NCBI GenBank assembly: GCA_030731695.1
Contig: JANQTK010000281.1
Span: 6,799-12,371 of the forward strand
Direction of reading: 5' to 3'
Length of the DNA stretch: 5,573 nucleotides
From: Polaribacter sp.
Lineage (GTDB): Bacteria; Bacteroidota; Bacteroidia; Flavobacteriales; Flavobacteriaceae
Below the pieces are notes generated by a model. The model was not told where the DNA came from. It saw only the letters and a program-made list of their open reading frames with translations, and made no database searches. This document shows, piece by piece, positions 1 to 5,573 of the stretch. Position numbers and translations under genes: made by a program. Each line of letters starts with the position of its first letter. Position 1 is the first letter of the stretch.

Positions 1-578
1 AAAGGCGCTTGAGCTCTGCTTGATTTTTCGTGTAACCAATGAGCAACCAACTCTTTTCCTGTTCCATTTGGACCTGTTATTAAAACTCTTGCTTCTGTAT
101 TGGCTACTTTTTCAATGATGTCTTTAATATGATTGATGGCGTCACTTTCGCCAATCATTTCATAATTTTTGCTGATTTTTTTCTTTAGCAGTTTATTTTC
201 AACCACCAATACTTTTTGTTCCAAAGCATTTCTGACGGTATTCAACAATCTATTTAGATCAGGTGGTTTTGAGATGTAATCAAAAGCTCCTAAACGCATG
301 GTATTTACAGCTGTATCCAAATCTCCATGTCCAGAAATCATGACAATAGGTACTTCAGGTTTTAAGGTTTTTGCTTTTACAAGCACCTCAACACCATCCA
401 TTTTTGGCATTTTGATATCGCACAAAATTAAATCGAAATCATTATTTTTAATCATTTCTAATCCTTCCAATCCATCCTCTGCTTCATCAACAATATATGT
501 TTCATTTTCTTCTGAAATGATTTTTTTCAAAACTCTACGAATTGCAGCTTCATCTTCAATAATCAATATTTTGGACAT
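1..578 (-). CDS. NtrC-family sigma-54-dependent response regulator (N-terminal part, cut by window edge)
   Basis: This encodes the first 192 residues of a two-component response regulator that would activate sigma-54 RNA polymerase. The start is the ATG at 578-576, giving MSKILIIEDE. Residues 1-120 are a receiver domain with the acidic pair E8/D9, phosphoacceptor D54 (in LILCDIKMPKMDG), S82 (VMISGHG) and K104 (YISKPP). A short charged linker (about 121-138) leads into an AAA+ domain opening with MIGES near 141-145 and a Walker A motif GPNGTGKE at 169-176. GPNGTGKE in place of the proteobacterial GESGTGKE is, from memory, common in Bacteroidota members. The GAFTGA loop, Walker B and the C-terminal Fis-type helix-turn-helix would lie beyond the left edge, so DNA binding is not shown. 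No sensor kinase is in view, so the signal is unknown. It lies 51 bp downstream of the ABC permease in the same direction. The frame is open to base 1, so it is cut by the window and not truncated. Confidence 0.95.
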   Translation of the reverse strand, partial: MSKILIIEDEAAIRRVLKKIISEENETYIVDEAEDGLEGLEMIKNNDFDLILCDIKMPKMDGVEVLVKAKTLKPEVPIVMISGHGDLDTAVNTMRLGAFDYISKPPDLNRLLNTVRNALEQKVLVVENKLLKKKISKNYEMIGESDAINHIKDIIEKVANTEARVLITGPNGTGKELVAHWLHEKSSRAQAP

Positions 579-629
579 GTTTTACTTTTTTATTTTGTGT
601 AAAATATAGTTAATCAATATGTTAATTAC
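579..629. other. Short AT-rich gap between permease and response regulator
   Basis: This 51-bp spacer separates the permease stop from the regulator start. It holds an AT-only inverted repeat, TATTTT-GTGT-AAAATA at 591-606, and a direct repeat GTTAAT at 609-614 and 621-626. Neither looks like an intrinsic terminator: there is no G+C stem followed by a T-tract on the minus strand. On the minus strand 608-601 reads TATATTTT, one base off the TAnnTTTG consensus, without a convincing -33 element. An own promoter for the regulator is therefore possible but unsupported, and read-through from the ABC genes is equally likely. Confidence 0.4.
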
Positions 630-1955
630 TTATCCTTTGTATTTTAACCATTTGTATAAATCCTTATAGGTTGGTTTTTTCCCATACATTAAAATTCCGA
701 CTCTATAGATTTTGGCAGCCAACCAAACCATACCTACAAAGGTAATAACTAATAATGTCATAGAAATTGCCAATTCTACCCATGTAACTCCAAATGGCAC
801 TCGCATTAACATGACAATTGGACTTGTCAATGGAATGTATGAAAACGCAACAGAAATAGGTCCATGAGGATCGTTGATTACAGTCGCAAACCCAACGTAC
901 ACTCCCAAAATTAATGGCAACATTATAGGTAACATGAATTGTTGCGTGTCTGTTTCATTATCAACTGCTGCTCCTACAGCTGCAAAAAGTGAGCTGTATA
1001 GCATATAGCCTCCTAAGAAATAAAATATAAAAAGTAAAAACATTTTTAACAATGGTAAACGCATAATTTCTTGAACAATCAATTGCATTTTATCTGCACC
1101 TGCTACTTGTTTTGCAGTTTCAATTTGCTCAGCAGACAATCCTGAAGTTTGCATTTCTGACATGTTTACACCAAAAACAGAGGATGCAATAGTTCCTAAA
1201 ATAAAAATAAGAATCCCCCAAATCAAAAATTGCAATAAACCTGCTGATGCATTTCCGATAATTTTTCCCAACATTAATTGAAAAGGTTTTACTGATGAAA
1301 CTATGATTTCGATAATTCTGCTTGTTTTTTCTTCAATGACACTTCTCATTACAGAACTTCCGTAAATAATGACGAACATCATCAATAAATAACCTGAAAT
1401 AGCTCCTACTCCAATTTTTAATCCATTGATTAATTTTGAGGATTCTTCTCCTGAAAAATTAAACATTTTGATGTCGGTTTTAATTTTTGATGAAGCAATT
1501 TTATCCAAATCAATCCCCAAATTTGTAAGTTTGTTATTTCGTAATTTGGTTTCTATTTTTGATTCCAACGAATTCATGATTGACAATCCTGGAGATTCTT
1601 TGGAATAAAATTCAATGGATGTTGCCAAGATTTCTAAACTATCAATTTTCGGAATAAATAAAGCACCATAATAATCCCCTGCTTCAACTCTTTTTTTAGT
1701 TTCCTCAATTCCCATTGACGAAAAATCAACATATTGAACTGTTTTAGAATCCGTAAAATCATCTTTGGAAAACAATCTTGATTCATCAACATACACGATT
1801 TTTTTTACTTTTTCGTCATTTTTTTTCATCAAAAAATAAACCAAAGCTCCCATTGCAATAGTGATTAATGGGCTTAAAAATGTCATCACAATAAATGATT
1901 TATTACGCACTTTCGCAATAAATTCTCTTTGTATTATTAGTTTTAACTTGCTCAT
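630..1955 (-). CDS. ABC-2/NatB-type exporter permease
   Basis: This 441-residue integral membrane protein is the permease partner of the ATPase encoded just upstream. Segment one (about 20-43) is followed by a large extracytoplasmic loop (about 44-178). A cluster of hydrophobic segments follows at roughly 182-203, 236-262, 304-330, 340-361 and 395-416. One N-terminal helix, a big soluble loop and then five C-terminal helices is the layout of the NatB/ABC-2 permease family. The conserved cytoplasmic stretch after segment two, VMRSVIEEKTSRIIEIIVSS (202-221), is typical of that family, as is the C-terminal YRVGILMYGKKP. Such permeases are thought to export ions, drugs, lipids or peptides, but the substrate cannot be read from sequence. 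The start ATG at 1955-1953 lies 2 bp after the ATPase stop, so translation is probably coupled. The C-terminal tail is lysine-rich and ends in TAA. The length is normal for the family and nothing is missing. Confidence 0.95.
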   Translation of the reverse strand: MSKLKLIIQREFIAKVRNKSFIVMTFLSPLITIAMGALVYFLMKKNDEKVKKIVYVDESRLFSKDDFTDSKTVQYVDFSSMGIEETKKRVEAGDYYGALFIPKIDSLEILATSIEFYSKESPGLSIMNSLESKIETKLRNNKLTNLGIDLDKIASSKIKTDIKMFNFSGEESSKLINGLKIGVGAISGYLLMMFVIIYGSSVMRSVIEEKTSRIIEIIVSSVKPFQLMLGKIIGNASAGLLQFLIWGILIFILGTIASSVFGVNMSEMQTSGLSAEQIETAKQVAGADKMQLIVQEIMRLPLLKMFLLFIFYFLGGYMLYSSLFAAVGAAVDNETDTQQFMLPIMLPLILGVYVGFATVINDPHGPISVAFSYIPLTSPIVMLMRVPFGVTWVELAISMTLLVITFVGMVWLAAKIYRVGILMYGKKPTYKDLYKWLKYKG

Positions 1956-1957
1956 AA

Positions 1958-2887
1958 TTAGTTGTTTTTGCTTACTGCTTCAATAAAAATATCGTTTGCA
2001 CTTGGAATTTTTTCAACAAAATGCTTTACTTCTCCATGATTTGATAAAACCGATAATAAATCATTGGAAGTTTGGTTTTTAGTGAGTTTTACATTGCAAA
2101 TAAATTCATCACCAAATAATTTAAAATCTGCAGGAATAACTTCAAATTTTTCTTCAATTACCTGTAAAATTTGTTCTTTGTTATTAGTTGTTATTCCAAT
2201 TTCAAAAGTATTTGTTCTAAATTTTCGTTTGATATCAATCAATTTTCCATCTAAAATTTTGTTGGATTTATGTATCAAAGCAATATCATCACACAATTCT
2301 TCCACAGATTCCATTCTGTGGGTTGAAAAAATAATGGTAGCACCTTCATCACGTAATTGTAAAATTTCTTTGGCTATTAACTGCGCATTAATAGGGTCAA
2401 AACCAGAAAAAGGCTCATCAAAAATCAATAATTTTGGTTGATGCATTACAGTTACAATAAACTGAACTTTTTGCGCCATTCCTTTAGAAAGTTCTTCAAT
2501 TTTTTTGTCCCACCAAGATGAAATATCAAATTTTTCAAACCAATATTTCAAACGCTTTTTGGCATCTTCTTTAGACAATCCTTTCAATTGCGCTAAGTAC
2601 AAAGCTTGTTCACCAACTTTCATGGATTTATACAAACCACGTTCTTCTGGCAAATACCCAATATCAGCAATATGTTTTGGAGACAAAGGTTCTCCATCTA
2701 GCAAAATTGTCCCTGAATCTGGCATGGTAATTTGATTGATAATTCGGATTAATGATGTTTTTCCTGCACCATTTGGACCTAGTAATCCGAACACACTTCC
2801 TTTCGGAATTTGTAAAGAAACGTTGTTTAATGCCGTAAAATCTCCATACGTTTTAATGACATTGTTTATTTCGAGTAAATTATTCAT
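1958..2887 (-). CDS. ABC exporter ATP-binding protein (NatA-like)
   Basis: This 309-residue cytoplasmic ATPase powers the permease encoded immediately downstream. All nucleotide-binding motifs are present: Walker A GPNGAGKT at 37-44, signature LSKGMAQK at 133-140, Walker B LLIFDEP at 153-159 with catalytic E158, D-loop SGFD at 161-164, and switch H190 in FSTHR. The Q-loop position falls in GYLPEERGLY (77-86), where the usual glutamine appears to be glutamate, a form I recall from this ATPase subfamily. After the ABC domain (about 1-220) is a C-terminal extension of about 90 residues, typical of ATPases paired with NatB/ABC-2 permeases and similar in place to the DUF4162-type domain. The start MNNLLEINNVIKTYG begins right at the first beta strand, so no earlier start is needed. 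A TAnnTTTG promoter lies 32 bp upstream. The exported substrate is unknown. Confidence 0.96.
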   Translation of the reverse strand: MNNLLEINNVIKTYGDFTALNNVSLQIPKGSVFGLLGPNGAGKTSLIRIINQITMPDSGTILLDGEPLSPKHIADIGYLPEERGLYKSMKVGEQALYLAQLKGLSKEDAKKRLKYWFEKFDISSWWDKKIEELSKGMAQKVQFIVTVMHQPKLLIFDEPFSGFDPINAQLIAKEILQLRDEGATIIFSTHRMESVEELCDDIALIHKSNKILDGKLIDIKRKFRTNTFEIGITTNNKEQILQVIEEKFEVIPADFKLFGDEFICNVKLTKNQTSNDLLSVLSNHGEVKHFVEKIPSANDIFIEAVSKNN

Positions 2888-2902
2888 AGAAAATCCTTTT
2901 TT

Positions 2903-2916
2903 AAAAAGTACTTTTT
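2903..2916. repeat. 14-bp perfect palindrome in the ATPase leader
   Basis: AAAAAGTACTTTTT is its own reverse complement, and a second GTAC follows at 2917-2920, abutting the predicted minus-strand promoter box. With the promoter placed at 2927-2920, the transcription start should fall inside or at the edge of this palindrome, where a bound protein would block initiation. It is mostly A/T, so chance occurrence in AT-rich DNA is a serious alternative. Confidence 0.3.
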
Positions 2917-2919
2917 GTA

Positions 2920-2927
2920 CAAAACTA
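2920..2927 (-). promoter_or_regulatory. Predicted -7 promoter element for the ABC transporter genes
   Basis: On the minus strand this reads TAGTTTTG, a full match to the Bacteroidota primary sigma factor -7 consensus TAnnTTTG. It ends 32 bp before the ATPase start codon, predicting a leader of about 25-30 nt. No clear TTG-type -33 element is found at the usual spacing; the nearest candidate is TTTCG around 2951-2955. The match is short and the sequence AT-rich, so this is a prediction. Confidence 0.5.
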
Positions 2928-2987
2928 CATATTTTAATGAGATTAGACAGCGAAAGTTAGTATTCGTTACAGTAAAATAAAATGTTA

Positions 2988-3007
2988 AATTTACTATGCA
3001 TGCATAA
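2988..3007. promoter_or_regulatory. Candidate MarR operator, distal copy
   Basis: The 20-bp repeat AATTTACTATGCATGCATAA contains the perfect 12-bp palindrome TATGCATGCATA at 2995-3006. It is the first of two copies, the second starting 29 bp later. Size, symmetry and position upstream of a MarR-family gene fit a dimeric winged-helix operator. It is centred about 58 bp upstream of the predicted marR transcription start, where it could support cooperative binding with the proximal copy. Assignment to the adjacent regulator is inference. Confidence 0.65.
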
Positions 3008-3016
3008 CTTTTTTTT

Positions 3017-3036
3017 AATTTACTATGCGTGCATAA
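3017..3036. promoter_or_regulatory. Candidate MarR operator, proximal copy
   Basis: AATTTACTATGCGTGCATAA matches the distal copy at 19 of 20 positions. The one change (A to G at 3029) breaks the palindrome TATGCGTGCATA (3024-3035) at a single pair. It ends 10 bp before the predicted -7 box and so covers the place of the -33 element. That is a repressing position: a bound dimer would exclude RNA polymerase from the marR-fadN promoter. Confidence 0.68.
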
Positions 3037-3046
3037 TAAATTTTTA

Positions 3047-3054
3047 TATCTTTG
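3047..3054 (+). promoter_or_regulatory. Predicted -7 promoter element for marR-fadN
   Basis: TATCTTTG matches the Bacteroidota -7 consensus TAnnTTTG in full. Only 7 bases separate it from the marR ATG at 3062, so initiation at the usual distance would give a leader of only a few nucleotides or none. The -33 region lies inside the proximal operator repeat and has no strong TTG match. This suggests a promoter of modest strength that a bound repressor would shut off. Confidence 0.58.
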
Positions 3055-3061
3055 GGCTTGT

Positions 3062-3517
3062 ATGGATAAAAATAGAACAATAGATCATCAATTAAGAGCC
3101 ACATGGCAAGCAGTTGCAAAAATGTATAATGAGCAAGCTGCAAATCATGGAAGCACGATGGCTATGGCTTTCGTTTTATTAAGCATCCACAAAGAAGATG
3201 GAACACCTTCAACAGCTTTAGGACCTATGATGGGAATGGAACCAACGAGTCTTTCACGAATTTTAAAATCTATGGAAGATAAAGGCGCTATTTACAGAGA
3301 AAAAAATCCTGAAGATGGTAGAAGTGTGATGATAAAATTGACTGAATATGGAAGACAAATGAGAGAAATTTCTAAAGGTCATGTGTACCAATTTAATGAT
3401 TTTGTGAAATCGCAAGTAACTGAAAATGATCTTGATGGTTTTTTTAAAGTTACAGCCACTATCAATAAATTAATTGCAGAAAAAAAGATTTTTGAATCAA
3501 TACAGCAAGAAAAATAA
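3062..3517 (+). CDS. MarR-family winged-helix transcriptional regulator
   Basis: This 151-residue DNA-binding protein probably controls the beta-oxidation gene that follows and its own expression. The winged-helix core is visible: VLLSIHKEDGTPSTALGPMM leads into the recognition helix around MEPTSLSRILKSMEDKGAI. The wing follows, REKNPEDGRSVMIKLTEYGR, with the family's conserved DxRS-type turn. Flanking N- and C-terminal helices would form the dimer interface and ligand pocket. I chose the ATG at 3062 (MDKNRTIDHQ). An in-frame GTG at 3029 would add 11 residues (HNKFLYLWAC in the added part) atypical of the family, and it lies inside the proximal operator and upstream of the predicted promoter. 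Two palindromic repeats upstream suggest autorepression. The gene precedes the bifunctional enzyme by 19 bp. An acyl-CoA or fatty-acid ligand is inferred from context only. Confidence 0.93.
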   Translation: MDKNRTIDHQLRATWQAVAKMYNEQAANHGSTMAMAFVLLSIHKEDGTPSTALGPMMGMEPTSLSRILKSMEDKGAIYREKNPEDGRSVMIKLTEYGRQMREISKGHVYQFNDFVKSQVTENDLDGFFKVTATINKLIAEKKIFESIQQEK

Positions 3518-3536
3518 AATTAAAAACAATATTTTA

Positions 3537-5573
3537 ATGACACGAAAAATTAAAAAAGTAGCAATCATTGGCTCTGGAATTATGGGCTCAGGAATTGCTT
3601 GTCACTTTGCAAACATTGGCGTAGAAGTGCTATTGTTGGATATTATTCCAAGAGAACTTTCCGAAATCGAAAAAGCAAAAGGACTCACACTCAATGATAA
3701 AGTAGTTAGAAATCGTTTGGTAAATGAGGCATTAACGGCTTCTTTAAAATCAAGTCCTTCTCCTATTTACAGTCAAAAATTTGCAGAAAGAATTTCAACT
3801 GGAAATTTAGAAGATGATTTACACAAAATCAAAAATGTTGATTGGATTGTAGAAGTTGTAGTTGAGCGTTTAGACATTAAAAAAAGTGTTTTTGAAAAAA
3901 TTGAAAAATTTAGAACTCCAGGAACGTTAATTACTTCCAATACTTCTGGAATTCCAATAAAATTTATGAGCGAAGGACGAAGTGAAGATTTTCAGCAACA
4001 TTTTGCGGTTACTCACTTTTTCAATCCACCAAGATATTTAAAGTTGTTTGAAGTTGTTCCGAGTCCAAAATGCAAACAAGAAGTAACAGATTTCTTGATG
4101 ATGTATGGAGATAAATTTTTAGGAAAAACATCCGTTTTAGCGAAAGATACTCCTGCTTTTATTGGCAATAGAATTGGAATTTTTGGCATCATGAGTTTGT
4201 TTCATGTTGTAAAAGAAATGGATTTAACGATTGAAGAAGTTGATAAATTAACAGGTCCAGTAATTGGTCGTCCAAAATCAGCAACTTTTAGAACGATTGA
4301 TGTGGTTGGTTTGGATACGTTGGTTCACACTGCTAATGGCGTAAAAGATAATTGTCCGAATGACGAAATGAAAGACCAATTTGTAATTCCTGATTTTGTA
4401 AACAAAATGATGGAAAACAAATGGTTGGGAAGCAAAACCAAACAAGGGTTTTATAAAATGACCAAAGATGCTAATGGAAATAGAGATATTTTGTCATTAG
4501 ATTTAAATACGCTGGAATATCGCACAAAAAAATCAGCAAAATTTGCCACTTTAGAACTTACGAAATCGATTGATAATGTCACTGATAGATTTAAAGTATT
4601 AGTTGGAGGAAAAGACAAAGCAGGAGAATTTTACAGAAAATCATTTGCAGCCATGTTTGCCTATGTTCAAAATAGAATTCCAGAAATTTCTGACGAACTA
4701 TACAGAATTGATGACGGTTTAAGAGCTGGTTTTGGTTGGGAACATGGCCCTTTTCAAATTTGGGATGCTATTGGCGTTGCCAAAGGTGTTGAAATTATGA
4801 AAGCTGAAGGCAAAGAACCTGCAGCTTGGGTTACTGAAATGTTGGCAAATGGCGAAACATCTTTTTACACTGTAAAAAATGGTGCAACGTATTATTACGA
4901 TATCCCATCAAAATCACAGGTGAAAAAACCAGGACAAGACTCATTTATCATTTTAGATAATATCCGTAAATCGAATGAAGTTTGGAAAAATTCAGGTGCA
5001 GTCATTGAAGATTTAGGAGATGGAATTTTGAATATTGAATTCCGTTCAAAAATGAATACCATTGGTGGTGATGTTTTAGCTGCCATCAATAAAGGAATTG
5101 ATTTAGCAGAAAAAGATTTTCAAGGTTTGATCGTTGGAAATCAAGCAGCTAATTTTTCAGTCGGTGCCAATATCGGAATGATTTTTATGATGGCTGCTGA
5201 GCAAGAATATGACGAATTGAACATGGCTATCAAATATTTTCAAGATACCATGATGCGCATGCGTTATTCATCCATTCCAACAATTGCTGCTCCTCATGGA
5301 ATGGCTTTAGGTGGTGGTTGCGAAATATCATTACATGCTGATAAAGTTGTAGCAGCTGCAGAAACGTATATGGGCTTGGTTGAATTTGGAGTTGGTGTAA
5401 TTCCTGGTGGTGGTGGATCAAAAGAAATGGCTTTAAGAGCACAAGATTTATTTCATAAAGGAGATGTACAACTGAATGTGTTACAAGAACATTTTTTAAC
5501 CATTGGTATGGCAAAAGTAGCAACATCTGCTTATGAAGCATTTGATTTAGGATTGCTTCAAAAAGGAAAAGAT
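3537..5573 (+). CDS. fadN: Bifunctional 3-hydroxyacyl-CoA dehydrogenase / enoyl-CoA hydratase, FadN-like (cut by right edge)
   Basis: This beta-oxidation enzyme hydrates trans-2-enoyl-CoA and oxidises the resulting 3-hydroxyacyl-CoA with NAD. The 679 codons in view are open to the edge; B. subtilis FadN has about 790 residues, so roughly the last 110 are missing. The N-terminal Rossmann domain has GSGIMG at 12-17 and D35 at the end of the second strand, favouring NAD over NADP. The dehydrogenase catalytic set is intact: S137 (NTSG), H160 (HFFNPP), E172 and N211 (FIGNRIG). A second, degenerate dehydrogenase C-terminal repeat lies near 365-415. The hydratase domain begins around 480, with oxyanion-hole segments FSVGAN (540-545) and GMALGGGCE, and both catalytic glutamates, E596 (GGGCE) and E616 (LVEFGVGVIPGGGG). 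The order dehydrogenase-then-hydratase is that of FadN, opposite to FadB/FadJ. The symbol rests on this architecture. The start ATG at 3537 lies 19 bp after marR, suggesting cotranscription. Confidence 0.94.
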   Translation, partial: MTRKIKKVAIIGSGIMGSGIACHFANIGVEVLLLDIIPRELSEIEKAKGLTLNDKVVRNRLVNEALTASLKSSPSPIYSQKFAERISTGNLEDDLHKIKNVDWIVEVVVERLDIKKSVFEKIEKFRTPGTLITSNTSGIPIKFMSEGRSEDFQQHFAVTHFFNPPRYLKLFEVVPSPKCKQEVTDFLMMYGDKFLGKTSVLAKDTPAFIGNRIGIFGIMSLFHVVKEMDLTIEEVDKLTGPVIGRPKSATFRTIDVVGLDTLVHTANGVKDNCPNDEMKDQFVIPDFVNKMMENKWLGSKTKQGFYKMTKDANGNRDILSLDLNTLEYRTKKSAKFATLELTKSIDNVTDRFKVLVGGKDKAGEFYRKSFAAMFAYVQNRIPEISDELYRIDDGLRAGFGWEHGPFQIWDAIGVAKGVEIMKAEGKEPAAWVTEMLANGETSFYTVKNGATYYYDIPSKSQVKKPGQDSFIILDNIRKSNEVWKNSGAVIEDLGDGILNIEFRSKMNTIGGDVLAAINKGIDLAEKDFQGLIVGNQAANFSVGANIGMIFMMAAEQEYDELNMAIKYFQDTMMRMRYSSIPTIAAPHGMALGGGCEISLHADKVVAAAETYMGLVEFGVGVIPGGGGSKEMALRAQDLFHKGDVQLNVLQEHFLTIGMAKVATSAYEAFDLGLLQKGKD

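Larger units (their letters stand above)
2888..3061. other. Divergent intergenic regulatory region
   Basis: This is the only sizeable non-coding stretch in the window (174 bp). It separates the leftward ABC/response-regulator genes from the rightward marR-fadN genes. From left to right it carries the short leader of the ATPase gene with a 14-bp palindrome, a minus-strand promoter, about 60 bp with no recognised element, two tandem palindromic repeats, and a plus-strand promoter abutting the marR start. No small RNA or riboswitch structure is evident. Confidence 0.8.

Noticed and set aside
591..606. Inverted repeat TATTTT-GTGT-AAAATA considered as a terminator
   Set aside because: The stem is made only of A-T pairs and no T-tract follows on the minus strand, so it would not form a stable intrinsic terminator.
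601..608. TATATTTT on the minus strand as a promoter for the response regulator
   Set aside because: It misses the final G of TAnnTTTG and lacks a -33 element. Such near-matches are expected by chance in DNA this AT-rich.
298..609. Plus-strand open frame of 103 codons opposite the response regulator
   Set aside because: It lies antisense to the receiver domain, whose conserved residues are all readable on the minus strand. Its serine/isoleucine-rich translation resembles no family.
1426..1608. Plus-strand 60-codon open frame opposite the permease
   Set aside because: It is an antisense shadow of the permease's extracytoplasmic loop and has no supporting promoter or family similarity.
2064..2960. 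Three plus-strand open frames (2064-2441, 2505-2735, 2736-2960) opposite the ABC ATPase
   Set aside because: They are antisense shadows of a gene with every ABC motif intact. Their translations show no domain.
3029..3061. Upstream GTG start for the MarR regulator, adding 11 residues
   Set aside because: The GTG lies inside the proximal palindromic repeat and upstream of the predicted promoter box. The added residues are not typical of the family, whereas the ATG at 3062 gives a normal length.
3487..3494. GATTTTTG near the marR 3' end as a separate fadN promoter
   Set aside because: It misses the first T of the consensus and lies within coding sequence. The 19-bp gap between the genes makes cotranscription simpler.
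4895..5541. Minus-strand open frames (4895-5089 and 5230-5541) opposite the fadN-like gene
   Set aside because: They are antisense to the enoyl-CoA hydratase domain. The second is leucine/histidine/glutamine-rich, the signature of reading through reverse-complement codons.

Overview
The window is AT-rich DNA that looks like an ordinary chromosomal segment from a Bacteroidota, most likely a marine or environmental member of the Flavobacteriia. The reasons are AT-rich codon use, no Shine-Dalgarno sequences before the starts, promoter elements of the Bacteroidota TAnnTTTG type, and protein types and gene neighbours familiar from flavobacteria. No mobile element, CRISPR array, RNA gene or phage remnant is visible.

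The left half (1-2887) is read from the minus strand. In transcription order it holds an ABC exporter ATPase (2887-1958), its ABC-2/NatB-type permease (1955-630), and the N-terminal 192 codons of an NtrC-type sigma-54-dependent response regulator (578 to the window edge). ATPase and permease are 2 bp apart and clearly form one transporter. The regulator follows after 51 bp with no evident terminator, so it may be cotranscribed.

A 174-bp divergent intergenic region (2888-3061) separates this from the plus-strand half. It holds a TAnnTTTG promoter for each direction. It also holds two near-identical 20-bp palindromic repeats, 29 bp apart, just upstream of the plus-strand promoter. These are the best candidate operators for the MarR-family regulator encoded next to them.

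The right half is a MarR-family regulator (3062-3517) followed after 19 bp by a large bifunctional beta-oxidation enzyme (3537 to the window edge, 679 codons, still open). The enzyme has an N-terminal 3-hydroxyacyl-CoA dehydrogenase and a C-terminal enoyl-CoA hydratase, the order of Bacillus FadN and the reverse of E. coli FadB/FadJ. The arrangement suggests a fatty-acid degradation operon under autoregulated MarR control. A thiolase and an acyl-CoA dehydrogenase would be expected beyond the right edge.

The genes themselves are conventional. The most interesting material is regulatory: the tandem palindromic operators, and a promoter so close to the marR start codon that its mRNA is probably leaderless or nearly so.
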